64,000 nucleotides of DNA from Dictyobacter kobayashii (GCF_003967555.1 NZ_BIFS01000001.1:372001-436000), one strand, 5' to 3'; positions 28,831 to 39,393 are shown, counted from the first letter of the stretch. The notes: generated by a model from the sequence alone, not told the origin. Made by a program: numbers and translations.

Positions 28831-29495
28831 ATGCGCACATGGCTACAGATGTTTCAGCAGATGCGTATATACCTGTTTCCTGGCCTGATCGCGCCGCTGA
28901 TAATTGGGATCATGCTGGCCTGGCAACAGGGGGCAGTATTGAACTGGTTCTATGTAACCCTCGCGTTGCTACTAAACCTGGTCACATTTGGGTTGCTGCA
29001 TAGATATCTCATCGGGCCTGATCAACGCTATAAAAATAGTTGGTACTCCATCATACTTGTCTGGCTGGCAGGGAGTCTTTTCGTAATCAGCGCCTACGCC
29101 TTGCAAAGCGGACATATCAGTGGCACCACGCTCCTGGCTAGCCTGCAATCGGGCTCTATGCGGCCATTTTTTACTATGCACACCTCTTATCCACCACGCA
29201 TCTAACAGTTGCCATAGGGATCAACCAAATCACTTCCTGGCGGCTGCGCATGATTGGGGCGGCCCTGATCAGCCTCATTACCCTGACGATCCTATTAGAT
29301 TGCCTGCTCAATATTTACCCCTGGTACGCGGGCATTGCGATCCTGACAACCTTTCCCTTGCTCATTGCCCTGCAGCAAACCAATGATGAAGAGCATGACA
29401 ACTTGCAGTTGCGTATCAGGACCACCGGTGCCTACTGGCAAACTATCCTACTATTTACTCTTGCCCTACTCATCCACGGACTCACAGGCATTTAA
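28831..29495 (+). CDS. Polytopic membrane protein, UbiA-like (one apparent frameshift)
   Basis: About 221 residues and six to seven hydrophobic helices are seen once a base is restored at the G3 run 29151-29153. The first frame gives MRTWLQMFQQMRIYLFPGLIAPLIIG...; the second gives LYAAIFYYAHLL, WRLRMIGAALISLITLTILL and TIRTTGAYW-like text. The N-terminal helix pattern and the position of the C-terminal helices resemble UbiA/MenA prenyltransferases. The two Asp-rich substrate motifs are absent, however, so either it is not an active prenyltransferase or the resemblance is only general. Start chosen at 28831 (GAGG upstream); 28819 is possible. Confidence 0.5.
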
Positions 29496-29920
29496 ATCTC
29501 GCCAGGCCATTCGCGTGCGCGCAAGCGTTTTTCGAGAAGCTCCCCCGTTAGTCATGGTGAGGTCGCCACAGACGACACGTATATCCACAATTATTGAATA
29601 ATCAGCAAAAATTGGACCCCAAAACTCTTTATAAAGCCTTATTCATTTCATATAATAAGATAGGACTACCGTTGGAGAGTCAGAAACATCAATATCATGT
29701 GTAGCTTGTCCTGTCCATCCGATGGACACTCATCAACAGGCAAGCAGCAAAAGTATGTTAGACATGGACATTGAAACCTTAACGCCACCTGTTCTACAAT
29801 GGAGTAATTCTATGGTTGGCTGTAAAACGCAATTAGCAATGCCGCTCTAGCAGCAAGCTGTTTCACAGTGCCATGAAAAATCTCCGCACAGTCCTTTTGT
29901 ATTGAGGAGGATACATCGGC
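29496..29920. other. Leader region of the acetyl-CoA synthetase gene
   Basis: No gene is seen. The only structures are the short perfect palindrome GTCCATCCGATGGAC (29713-29727) and A/T-rich stretches that may hold a promoter. Confidence 0.35.
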
Positions 29921-31859
29921 ATGAATAGCAATCTTTTCGAAGACACCGATTCATTTCTATCTGAGGAACGTATTTTTTCTCCAACCCGGCGATGGTAGAA
30001 AATGCGAACATCACAGCTTATATGAAATCGAAAGGTTTCGATGACTACGAGACATTCTATAAGTGGTCATTGGAGCATCGCGATGAGTACTGGGATGATC
30101 AGGCAAAAGAACTGCACTGGTTTGAGCCATGGCAAAAAACGTTTGAGTGGACGACCAAACCTTTTTTTAAGTGGTTTGTTGGTGGCAAAACCAATATTGT
30201 CTATAACTGCCTGGACCGCCATATGGATACGCCGGTGCGTAATAAGGTGGCCTTTCACTGGGAGGGCGACAATGGCGAGACACGCTCAATGACCTATGAG
30301 CAGTTATATGTCGAAACCAATCGCCTGGCGAAAGGTCTGCAGAACCTGGGTCTGAAGAAAGGCGATCGCGTCGCTATCTACATGCCAGCCATCCTTGAGC
30401 AGATTATTGCAGTGCTGGCCGTGGCACGGCTGGGCGCGGTCCATACCGTGGTTTTCGGTGGTTTCGCCGCCAATGCACTGCGTGATCGCATCATTGATGC
30501 ACAGGCCAGACTGGTGATCACTGCGGATGGCAACCATCGCGGTGGTAAGTTGATTCAATTGAAAAATATCACCGATGAGGCCGTGGCAGAGACTCCCACG
30601 ATTGAAAAAGTGGTGGTCTTCAACCGCGAGGGACTCGATGTGTCCATGAAAGAGGGACGTGATATCTACTGGCACGATCTGCTGGCCGATATTCCCGCCG
30701 ATACCGTGGTGCCCTGTGAGCAAATGGATAGTGAGGATCTGCTTTATATCCTTTATACCAGTGGCAGTACCGGTAAACCAAAAGGTGTCGTTCATGTCCA
30801 TGGCGGCTACGCGGTTGGCGCTTATGCCACGACCAAGTTCGTCTTCGATATTAAGGATAACGATATTTTCTGGTGTACCGCGGATGTGGGTTGGGTAACC
30901 GGACATAGCTATATCATCTATGGACCGTTGATGACTGGCGTGACCAGCGTCCTCTTTGAGGGCACACCAGCCTATCCAAATCCTGATCGTTGGTGGAGTG
31001 TGGCCGAGCGCTTTAAGGTGACTATCCTCTATACCTCGCCCACAGGCATCCGTGGCCTGATGCGCTTTGGCGAGGAATGGCCTGCCAAACATGATCTCTC
31101 TCATCTGCGCCTGCTTGGCTCAGTTGGTGAGCCGATTAATCCAGAGGCCTGGATGTGGTATCGCCACAATATTGGACGTGACGAGTTGCCAATTATGGAT
31201 ACCTGGTGGCAAACCGAAACAGGTTCAATCATGATCAGCCCAACCATCATTCAGCCGCTGAAACCCGGTAGCGCCACCCGACCGCTACCAACAATTGAGG
31301 CTGATGTGGTGGACAAAAACAGCCATTCGGTCGGTCTGGGTAAAGGTGGTTTCCTGATAATACGCCATCCCTGGCCAAGCCAGATGCGCACGATCTATAA
31401 TGATCCCGCCCGCTACCAGACCTATTGGGAAACTTTGCCCGATGTCTACTTCGCCGGTGACGCCGCCACTATCGATAAACAGGGCTTTATCCGTGTCCAG
31501 GGCCGCGTCGATGACGTGATCAAGGTTAGTGGCCATCGCCTGGGCTCAATGGAGATCGAGTCGAGCCTGGTCAGTCATCCAGCGGTCGCTGAAGTTGCCG
31601 CGATTGGGAAACCTGACGAGCTTAAGGGTGAACATGTCAAGGTGTTTGTGATCTTGAAAAATGGCTTTGAGCCTTCCGATGAGTTGGCGAAAGAGCTCAA
31701 ACTTCACGTTCGCACCACGGTCGGTGCCCTGGCGGTCCCTGAAGAGTTGGAGTTCACACCGAGTCTTCCTAAGACACGCTCGGGTAAGATCATGCGCCGT
31801 GTGATTCGTGCCGTGAGTTGGGTGAGCCGGTCGGTGATACCAGTACATTGGACGCCTGA
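29921..31859 (+). CDS. acsA: Acetyl-CoA synthetase (AMP-forming), with two apparent single-base deletions
   Basis: The core is unmistakable: WEGDNGETRSMTYEQLY, YTSGSTGKPKGVVHVHGG (phosphate loop), DVGWVTGHSYIIYGPL, DTWWQTETG and the C-terminal GKIMRRVIRA with the acetylatable Lys. It makes acetyl-CoA from acetate, ATP and CoA. I place the start at 29921 (GAGGAGG upstream, MNSNLFEDTDSFLSEER). A missing T in the T6 run near 29,970 breaks the link to MVENANI at 29992. At 31815/31816 one G is missing; restoring it yields ELGEPVGDTSTLDA and a stop at 31857, the family's usual end. The uncorrected frame instead runs on through a palindrome to 31971. Restored length is about 646 residues. Confidence 0.92.
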
Positions 31860-31883
31860 GCACAAAACTTATCCCTACCATTG

Positions 31884-31949
31884 TGTCCCCGACTATAAAA
31901 ACAGGAGCAGACAAAATCTTGTCTGCTCCTGTTTTTATAGTCGGGGACA
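31884..31949 (+). terminator. Near-perfect 31-bp-arm palindrome after acsA
   Basis: TGTCCCCGACTATAAAAACA... (31884-31914) pairs perfectly with its complement at 31919-31949, leaving a 4-nt loop. It begins 25 bp after the restored acsA stop, so it probably ends or protects that transcript. No T tract follows. Confidence 0.65.
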
Positions 31950-32087
31950 CATACATCTCGTTACAATGTAATTGGCCTCTTCAAGTTCAGATCACGGTTG
32001 TCGGGAGAAGAACAGGCACAGGCGCTTGACCATAGGCACAACCTACGATATAGTAAGTTGCAACATTCAGGTTGAAGAGAGGGTTTG

Positions 32088-34166
32088 ATGACAGTACTTA
32101 GCGAGGCACATTCTATGACTGAAACAACGCCGCAAGATATTCATACATATCTTACCGGTATTATGCAACAGGCGGTCGCTACGTTTCTACAACAAGAACA
32201 GATCGAGTTCGATGCGACCCAGCTACCAATCGACCTGCGGCTCTCAGCGCAGGCTAGCTTTGGCGATTACTCTATTCCCGTTATGGCCTGGTCAGGCAAG
32301 CTCAAACGGCCTCCTTTAAAAATTGCAGAGGGACTACAAGCTATTCTTCAGGCCAACGCAGAGGCCAATATCCAGGAAATCACAGCCACGAAACCGGGCT
32401 ACCTCAATTTCCGTTTAAATCGTCCTGTGGTTGGACAAAACATTATCGAGCGTGTCCTTGAAGCCGGGGCCGACTATGGACAGCATAAAACCGGGATCGG
32501 GACCAAGGTTATTGTTGAACATACGAATATTAATAGCAATAAAGCGGCACACGTTGGTCACCTGCGTAACTCTTGCATCGGAGATACCGTTGTACGTATG
32601 TTGCGCTCGCAAGGCTACCAGGTTGAGGCCGATAACTACATCGACGACTCTGGTGTCCAGGTCGCTGATGTCGTGGTTGGCTTTACCCTACTCCAGCAAG
32701 GATTGATCGATCTACCCGGCGGTAACGAACAGTTGCCGGGGGAATCCTTTGATTACTTCTGTTCACGTGTCTACACAACCGTTAGCAAGCTCTATGACGA
32801 TAAAGAGTCCGAGATGGGCCAGATGACAGCTCGCTTGCGTAAAGAGGTCTTGCACGCGATCGAACATGGGGACGAGCCGGAATCGGGACCCGATTATCCA
32901 GCCATCGCCGCCGATCTTTCACACCAGATTGTGCAGGCTCATCTGAAGACAATGTCCCGCCTCAATATCTCTTATGACGTCCTACCCTGGGAGTCCGCTA
33001 TTCTACGGGCTGGCCTGTGGCAACATACCTTTGAGATGCTAAAAGAGCGTGGCTTGCTGGAAAAACCTGAGACTGGCCATGCCGCGGGTTGCTGGATTCT
33101 GCCCTTCGGTGAGGGTGATAGCCAGACCAGTGAAGGTGATCGCAGCAGCGATAAGATTCTGGTGCGTAGCGATGGAACCGCGACCTATACGGCCAAAGAT
33201 ATCGCTTATCAGCTATGGAAGTTTGGCCTGGCCGATCAGCTGGGTATCGAGTTCCATTTCGTGCCCTGGGGTATCCAGCACGATGGGCGTAAATTATGGA
33301 CTATGCGTACCCCCAATGATGCACAACTTAAAGCTGTCTCGGATGAAGCTCCAGCGACCAAATTCGGGCATGCCAATAAGGTGGTTAATGTCATCGATGT
33401 ACGTCAGTCCTATCTACAGCAGGTCGTCTATGAGAGCCTGCGCCGCCTGGGTTATGCCGAACAGGCGGATAATTCCAAGCACCTGGCTTACGAGGTTGTG
33501 ACCCTCTCCGCTTCGACGGCTGCACGCCTGGGCATCGATACCTCGGATGGCCGCGATTACTACGCTATGTCTGGTCGCAAAGGCATTGAAATCAAGGCCG
33601 ACGATCTGATCAATGCCGCCATCGAGCGCATGCAAGAGGCACGCAAGCAGGATGATAAAGAAGATTTGCCGGAGGAGACCGCCAGCGTCCTCGCGTCCTC
33701 GGCCATCCGTTACTTTATGATCCGCTTCAACTTGCAGCAAGTCATTGCGCTGGATATGGACGAAGTGTTACGACCAAAGGGCGATACAGGCGTCTATATC
33801 CAATATGCTTATGCACGCGCCAATAACATACTGCGCCGCCTGCAAGAGTCTGGATATACTATTCCCAGCCGGCTCGCACAATTGCCGGAGCAGTTAGAGC
33901 AGAGTGAATGGGATCTGCTGCGCCACATCGATGTCTATCCGCGACGTCTGGCCGAATATACTGAACAAATGGCTCCAGCCCTGCTGGCCGCCTACGTCTA
34001 CGATTTAGCCGCTCACTTCAGTGATTTCTACGAGCACACACAGGCGGTCGTCAGAGAGACCGATGAGAACGTTAAAGCCTTCCGCGCCTTCCTGGTTCAG
34101 GCCACCGCCCAGACCATGAACAACGTTCTGCGCGTCCTTGGCTTCGAGCCCCTGGAACGCATCTAA
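32088..34166 (+). CDS. argS: Arginyl-tRNA synthetase
   Basis: The roughly 692-residue enzyme has the N-terminal tRNA-binding domain, the HIGH-like motif AAHVGHLRNSCIGD near residue 155, the KMSKS-like MSGRKGIEIK near 493, and the C-terminal anticodon-binding DALR domain (GVYIQYAYARANNILRRL). It charges tRNA-Arg with arginine. The ATG at 32088 follows GAGAGG; a later in-frame ATG (MTETTPQ) is also possible. A strong intrinsic terminator lies 11 bp after the stop. It is apparently a single-gene unit. Confidence 0.95.
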   Translation: MTVLSEAHSMTETTPQDIHTYLTGIMQQAVATFLQQEQIEFDATQLPIDLRLSAQASFGDYSIPVMAWSGKLKRPPLKIAEGLQAILQANAEANIQEITATKPGYLNFRLNRPVVGQNIIERVLEAGADYGQHKTGIGTKVIVEHTNINSNKAAHVGHLRNSCIGDTVVRMLRSQGYQVEADNYIDDSGVQVADVVVGFTLLQQGLIDLPGGNEQLPGESFDYFCSRVYTTVSKLYDDKESEMGQMTARLRKEVLHAIEHGDEPESGPDYPAIAADLSHQIVQAHLKTMSRLNISYDVLPWESAILRAGLWQHTFEMLKERGLLEKPETGHAAGCWILPFGEGDSQTSEGDRSSDKILVRSDGTATYTAKDIAYQLWKFGLADQLGIEFHFVPWGIQHDGRKLWTMRTPNDAQLKAVSDEAPATKFGHANKVVNVIDVRQSYLQQVVYESLRRLGYAEQADNSKHLAYEVVTLSASTAARLGIDTSDGRDYYAMSGRKGIEIKADDLINAAIERMQEARKQDDKEDLPEETASVLASSAIRYFMIRFNLQQVIALDMDEVLRPKGDTGVYIQYAYARANNILRRLQESGYTIPSRLAQLPEQLEQSEWDLLRHIDVYPRRLAEYTEQMAPALLAAYVYDLAAHFSDFYEHTQAVVRETDENVKAFRAFLVQATAQTMNNVLRVLGFEPLERI

Positions 34167-34176
34167 GACTATCAGC

Positions 34177-34229
34177 CACAAGCGCTGCGCATTCCCCTGG
34201 AGAATAGCGCAGCACTTGTGCTTTTTTTT
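34177..34229 (+). terminator. Intrinsic terminator of argS
   Basis: CACAAGCGCTGCGC pairs with GCGCAGCACTTGTG (one mismatch) and is followed by CTTTTTTTT. Confidence 0.9.
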
Positions 34230-34341
34230 GCCTTCTTTCAAGAGCAGGATCCTTGCACCTCAGAATGGGATGGGGTAGACTGAATAGTCTGCTTTAAAAG
34301 TAAGTAATGTACGTATTTTTACGAAGGAGAGTAGCGTTTCT

Positions 34342-35201
34342 ATGACTCACCTGAGTTTTGGCGTAAAGACCGCCCCCAATGGACGACGTATGAAGATATG
34401 CTGGCAATCTGGCTGGCCGCTGATGAGGAGCCACTGCTAGAACATGCCTGGCTCTTTGACCACTTTTATCCCCTGACTCCAGATATGAGTGGTCCTTGCC
34501 TGGAAGGCTGGTCGGTCCTGTCTGCCTTTGCGGCGGTCACTAAACGCATTCGTCTTGGCCTGATGGTGACGGGCAACACTTATCGCCATCCCGCGGTGCT
34601 GGCAAATATCGCGGCTACCGTTGATGTGATCTCCAAGGGTCGCCTTGATTTTGGTATTGGAGCAGCGTGGAATGAACATGAGCATTCGGCTTATGGCATT
34701 CCTTTTTACACAACCGGTGAGCGTCTGCGCCGCCTGGATGAGGCCTGCGAGGTCATCAAGCGCCTGTGGACCGAGAAGCAGGCAAGTTTCGAGGGCCGCT
34801 ACTATCAGATCAAGGATGCGTACTGCGAGCCCAAACCAGTCCAACAGCCCTATCCACCCTTTGTGATTGGTGGTGGCGGCGAAAAACTCACCTTGCGCAC
34901 CGTGGCTAAATATGCCAGCGTCTGGAATATGGCTGGCGGCTCCGTCGAAGATTTCAAGCACAAAAATGCGGTCCTCGATGAGCATTGTGCCGCCATTGGG
35001 CGTAACCCTGCTGAGATTGCCCGCTCAATCCAGATTGTAATCAATCCTGACAACCTGCAAGAGACCCGCGACATCACCAGGGGCTATATTGAAGCTGGTG
35101 TCAATCACATCGTCCTCAATATTCGTCCCCCCTATCCCGAAGGGATTGTCCATCGCCTGGTCCAGGAAGTTGTTGAGCCTTTAAAGGCTTCTCATAGCTA
35201 A
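34342..35201 (+). CDS. LLM class F420-dependent oxidoreductase (one apparent frameshift)
   Basis: After the break the protein reads AWLFDHFYPLTPDMSGPCLE, TKRIRLGLMVTGNTYRHPA, DFGIGAAWNEHEH, PPFVIGGGGEKLTLR: the bacterial luciferase-like TIM barrel of F420-dependent oxidoreductases (TIGR03560-like). The start at 34342 (AAGGAGAG upstream) gives MTHLSFGVKTAP; one C missing from the C5 run 34373-34377 must be restored to continue QWTTYEDMLAIW, the family N-terminus. Restored length is about 286 residues. Such enzymes pass hydride from F420H2 to an unknown substrate, and F420 use fits a Chloroflexota or actinobacterial host. Confidence 0.88.
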
Positions 35202-35221
35202 AGCTGCCTGGGTTTCATCCC

Positions 35222-35643
35222 CTTGCGTGCGTGCGCATGCGCGCCCGCATCTTTTTTAATAATGTTTTGCCGAACCTGCGTGAACGCAGGTTCGGCAAAA
35301 CATTATTAACTCTATTTGCATTATACAAAATAATTTTTAGTAAGCAACAAAATAATTCCTTCCTTTTTTACCAAACAGCAAAAATCTAAATATCGCTTCT
35401 TCGGACTTAAAAGCTATAAATTCACCTCTCTTCCGGACTTAAAAGCTATAAATTCATCTCTTCTTCCAGACTTAAAAAGCTATAAATTCACCTCTTCTTC
35501 CAGACTTAAAAAGCTATAAATTCACCTCTTCTTCGGACTTAAAAGCTATAAATTCACTTTTAATATGGTTGCAGAAAAGGTGCACTGCACCTTTTCTGCA
35601 ACCATATTAAAACGGTGCGGGCGCGTATGCGCACGCACGCAAG
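35222..35643. repeat. Composite repeat cluster with 28-bp terminal inverted repeats
   Basis: The ends are inverted copies (27 of 28 bp identical): CTTGCGTGCGTGCGCATGCG... at 35222-35249 and its complement at 35616-35643. Just inside each end is a long perfect palindrome: 26-bp arms at 35256-35281/35284-35309, and 27-bp arms at 35558-35584/35586-35612. Between them lie five tandem units (35397-35556). There is no ORF and no clear target-site duplication. It could be a non-autonomous element or a complex regulatory/terminator region between the LLM gene and the penicillin-binding protein gene. Confidence 0.75.
35397..35556. repeat. Five tandem repeats of about 33 bp
   Basis: The core GGACTTAAAAGCTATAAATT (G varies to A, A-run 4 or 5) recurs five times at intervals of 32, 33, 34 and 33 bp, separated by TCACCTCTTCTTC-like text. 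There are no spacers, so it is not a CRISPR array. Confidence 0.9.
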
Positions 35644-35794
35644 CGTGTAATACGCTCCCCCACAAATAGGAATGTGATCCCTCACAAAAAACATCCAAAG
35701 CACCAACTTTTACCCCAAATACATTGAGATAATTAAATAATATCCACGTCTATATAATTGTCAGGTATATACCGAAAAGGATTTCAATAAAGCT

Positions 35795-37395
35795 ATGACA
35801 AAAAGCATAAGAAAATTAATGAATACATTCATTCTAGCCTTTCTAGTAGTAACAGGGAGCCTCGTCTACTGGCAGGTAGTCAATGCTGATAATGTACGCG
35901 CCACCCCACACAATGAGCGTGCATTTATCGGAGAAAATTGTCCCCTGCGCGGAAAAATTTTTGATCGCAATGGGGTCCTACTGGCAGAGTCAATCAAGGA
36001 TGCCAATGCCCCATGCGGCTATATACGCCACTATACCGAACCATCGCTCTCAAACCTGATCGGCTACTATGTCGCTGGCTTTCCTCCTCATGGTATTGAA
36101 GCCGAGTATAATGATATACTCTCTGGAGAGGCCGGCTCCAATGCTATGGATCATCTCATCGGCCATACATTGCACGTGGCTCCAGTTGGCAATGATATCT
36201 ACCTGACCATCGATGTGCGTATTCAGCGTGTTATCAATCAAGACTTCGATACGCCTAATCCCCCGGATAATAAACTGGTCTATGCCTCCGACCGAGGAGC
36301 TATCGTGGTCTCAAATCCACACACCGGAGAGGTGCTGGCAATGTTGAGCCGGCCTTCCTATGACGCCAATAAAATGGTCCAGACCCTGTCGGCAGGCGGC
36401 AAACATTGGGAAGATTATTTCAACCAGGTGAACAAAGAGAATGCGCTAATCGACCGCCCATTGCAGGCTCGCTATATTCCTGGCTCTATCTTTAAGACTG
36501 TTACGCTGTTGGGCGCTCTTGATAGCGATACTTATACCCTGGATTCGCAGTGGAATAAACAACAATCATTGGGACCAATCGTTTATGATGGAAGCCGTAT
36601 TGGTCCAGATAAAAATCTAGGCTACCCCTTCTTTACGCCAGGCTTTCCTATCACGACTGAGTATGCCTATTCCAACTCTGATAATGTTGTCTTTGCGCAA
36701 ATCGGTGTAAAAATGGGGCCACAGAGATGGTTGGATTATACCAAACGCCTGTACTTTAACCAGGATATTCCCTTTGATCTGCCCGTCGCCCAGAGCTCGG
36801 TACTTAATCAGAATGGCCAGGATCTCTCTACCTGGCAGCTAGCTGAGGATGCATTTGGGCAGGGAGTGGATTATGTTACGCCGCTGCAAATGTCGCTGGT
36901 CGATAATACGGTGGCCAACGATGGTATTTTGATGAAACCATATGTGGTGGCCAGGATAATCGATCCAAACAAGCAACCAATACAAATCACAGCAGCGCAA
37001 CAACTCAATCAAGTTGTTAATAATCAAACGGCCAACGAGGTTCGGCAGTCAATGTTTGCCGTCACTCGTTGCAATGGGGGCTATCCATCGGTCCCCATTC
37101 GTACCTCGCCCTGGGGCATCATGGGTAAAACAGGAACAGCGGAACTGGGCACCGGTCAACCCCCCATAGCTGGATGCTCACCCAGGCCCCCTACTATTCC
37201 AGTGATCCAACCCGGCAACCAGCCATTACGGTCGTGGCGATGAAAGAAAATGGCGGTGAAGCTATCGACGCCATTGGGCCCATAATCGCCAATATCTACA
37301 ACGACATCTTTAGCCAGCAGCTGGTCAAGGTCCAATCTCCTAATAATCCTGAATCAGATATTTATTGCCCCGCCCATCATCTCTGGAAACAATGA
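35795..37395 (+). CDS. Class B penicillin-binding protein (transpeptidase), one apparent frameshift
   Basis: The protein has a short cytoplasmic tail, one membrane helix (FILAFLVVTGSLVYWQVV) and the PbpA/FtsI layout RGKIFDRNGVLLAES. Active-site motifs are SIFK in PGSIFKTVT, SDN in YSNSDNVVF and KTGT in GKTGTAE. It cross-links peptidoglycan outside the membrane. One C missing in the C6 run 37160-37165 breaks the C-terminus; restoring it gives HSWMLTQAPYYSS and ends at 37395 (about 533 residues). There is no separate dimerisation domain, so it resembles the shorter actinobacterial PbpA group. A transposed or regulatory repeat cluster lies upstream. Confidence 0.9.
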
Positions 37396-37534
37396 AGTAC
37401 ACGTTATTCATGATAGATAACGATGAGCGTTAAAATTTTTACTTGATTGGCCGTGATAAAGAAGCATTGATAAGCGTATATAGCGACATGATGCATAAAT
37501 ATGTGACTATATAAAGCACCATAAAGGATGTGAC

Positions 37535-38314
37535 ATGCTTAAATCTAGCCGCCTGCTCCTTTTCAGCCTTCTTCTCATATTACTGGCAGCCTGTACGTCA
37601 CAGGAAACAGCCACACCTGCGGCAACGCCTACCCTTGCTCCTTCACCAACACCAGGAGTAACGCCTACTACCACCATCCCAGCCATAACTTCAACCCTGG
37701 TACATTTTAAAACCTCGGATGATGTCAATCTGGCAGGCTCCATGTATGGCAGTGGCAAAATCTTTGTTATCTGTTCACATGAACTAAGAACTACTAAAGA
37801 AATCTGGAAGGATAGTGGTATGCCACAACGCCTGGCTGCCCTTGGCTATCATGTACTGGCCTATGATTTTCGCGGCAATGGGGATTCCGCAGGTACCTCG
37901 AATCTCACAATACTGGATACTGATTTGAAAGCGGCCATTACTTTTGCCAAAAAGCAGGGAGCGACAAAAATTGTCCTGCTTGGATCTAGTATGGGTGGTA
38001 CTGCATCATTAAAGGTGGCGGCCAGCACTGACGTAGCGGCCGTCGTCACTCTCTCAGCCCCTGAAATGTTTCCCACCAACGTCACTGATGAGGATGTAAA
38101 AGCCATTAAAGCGCCCAAACTGTTCATCAACAGTGAGTTTGACGACTATACGAACGATACTAAACATATGTATGACGTCGCCAGCGCCCCTAAAGAGCTT
38201 CACATCTATACTGACAGCAATTTGCACGGCGTGGCTCTCTTTGGCAGCGACCATAGTGCAGACCTCTACCAACGTATCCTTACCTTCATCACACACTACG
38301 CGCCATTGAGCTGA
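37535..38314 (+). CDS. Lipoprotein alpha/beta hydrolase
   Basis: A signal peptide with lipobox LLILLAAC (Cys near residue 20) is followed by a Thr/Pro linker and an alpha/beta-hydrolase core: YHVLAYDFRGNGDSAG, the nucleophile elbow LGSSMGGTAS, acidic FINSEFDDYTND and a late His (SNLHGVALF). It is probably anchored to the outer face of the membrane and hydrolyses an ester or similar bond; the substrate is unknown. The 259-residue length is usual. The unit ends at the hairpin 38375-38439, convergent with pyrF. Confidence 0.88.
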   Translation: MLKSSRLLLFSLLLILLAACTSQETATPAATPTLAPSPTPGVTPTTTIPAITSTLVHFKTSDDVNLAGSMYGSGKIFVICSHELRTTKEIWKDSGMPQRLAALGYHVLAYDFRGNGDSAGTSNLTILDTDLKAAITFAKKQGATKIVLLGSSMGGTASLKVAASTDVAAVVTLSAPEMFPTNVTDEDVKAIKAPKLFINSEFDDYTNDTKHMYDVASAPKELHIYTDSNLHGVALFGSDHSADLYQRILTFITHYAPLS

Positions 38315-38374
38315 TTCACAGATCAAGCATGATCAACAACAGCAACCCTATTAGCAACAAAAAAGCGCTTACAT

Positions 38375-38439
38375 AAAAAGTTAAAACAAAACGAACAAGC
38401 GTCCTGCGTGAATGCTTGTTCGTTTTGTTTTAACTTTTT
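38375..38439. terminator. Long hairpin between the hydrolase and pyrF
   Basis: AAAAAGTTAAAACAAAACGA... (38375-38400) pairs perfectly with 38414-38439 around a 13-nt loop. Outer TAGCAAC/GTTGCTA extends the dyad. Being A- and T-ended it can stop transcription from both convergent genes. Confidence 0.75.
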
Positions 38440-38468
38440 ATTAGTTGCTACCGAAATTGCATAAGATA

Positions 38469-39317
38469 TCAGTTGCGGTGCTGGTTAATTTCTGTGCGTA
38501 AGCTGGAGGTAGCGTTACGAGCAGCCTGGGCAAAGTCAGCGGAACCAGACGCATAGATAATTGCACGTGAGGAGTTGATGATCATACCCCAACCACGACT
38601 GTCCTGGCCAGCTTTGACAGTAGCGGCAACATCGCCACCCTGAGCGCCAATACCAGGTATGAGCAAGGGTAGATCGCCGACAATCTCGCGTACACGTTTG
38701 AGCTCAGCGGGATAGGTAGCGCCAACAACCAGAGCACAATTGCCGTTGTTATTCCAATAGCGGGCAACATTGCGTGCTACCACCTGATACAGTGGCTCTT
38801 TTTGCTCACCAACCAGGAGATCCTGGAATTCACCTGAACCGGGATTTGAGGTTTTGGCCAATACGATGATGCCCTTATCCTGGCGTTTCAGAAATGGGTC
38901 CAGGGCTTCTTTACCCAGATAGGGATGCACGGTGATGGCATCGGCCTGCAATAGATCAAAAGAAGACTTAACGTAGCCCAGGTTGGTATTACCGATGTCG
39001 GCCCGCTTGGCATCCAGGATGATTGGAATCTCTGGATAGGTTGTTTTGCAATAGGAAATAATCTTTGCCAGGGCACGCAGACCAACATCACCATAGGCCT
39101 CATAGAAAGCACTATTTGGCTTATAAGCACAGACCAGGTCTGCGGTAGCATCAATCAACTCGCACGCAAAGAAGATTAACGCATCTTCAAGAGTGCGGCC
39201 CTCTCTGGCTACGGCAGGTAAACGTTCATACTCAGGGTCCAGGCCCACACAGACAAAATGACCCTGCTGCCAGCGCTGTTCTAGCCGGGACAGAAATGTC
39301 GTTGACTCTTGTATCAT
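38469..39317 (-). CDS. pyrF: Orotidine 5'-phosphate decarboxylase (type 2)
   Basis: The enzyme carries the catalytic LDAKRADIGNTN (DxKxxD) and C-terminal IPGIGAQGGD. It converts OMP to UMP, the last step of the pathway. I chose the ATG at 39317 (AGAGGAC 5 nt upstream), giving 282 residues; the open frame reaches 39365 but would enter the hairpin at 39344-39393. It is the last gene of the pyr cluster, 79 bp after pyrE. Confidence 0.95.
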   Translation of the reverse strand: MIQESTTFLSRLEQRWQQGHFVCVGLDPEYERLPAVAREGRTLEDALIFFACELIDATADLVCAYKPNSAFYEAYGDVGLRALAKIISYCKTTYPEIPIILDAKRADIGNTNLGYVKSSFDLLQADAITVHPYLGKEALDPFLKRQDKGIIVLAKTSNPGSGEFQDLLVGEQKEPLYQVVARNVARYWNNNGNCALVVGATYPAELKRVREIVGDLPLLIPGIGAQGGDVAATVKAGQDSRGWGMIINSSRAIIYASGSADFAQAARNATSSLRTEINQHRN

Positions 39318-39343
39318 AACAGTCCTCTTACACATCATAAAAA

Positions 39344-39393
39344 TCGGTTCAGTGTGGATACACACCTGAAATGTGGCATCTACACTGAACCGA
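39344..39393 (-). promoter_or_regulatory. Intercistronic hairpin between pyrE and pyrF
   Basis: TCGGTTCAGTGT (39344-39355) pairs perfectly with ACACTGAACCGA (39382-39393). It lies directly after the pyrE stop and may set the pyrE/pyrF ratio by processing or partial termination (inference). Confidence 0.6.

Noticed and set aside
31860..31971. Extended C-terminus of acetyl-CoA synthetase through the palindrome
   Set aside because: Restoring one G at 31815 gives the usual family end and a stop at 31857; the extension is a frameshift product.
35397..35556. CRISPR-like array
   Set aside because: The units are contiguous with only short, similar linkers; there are no unique spacers and no cas genes.
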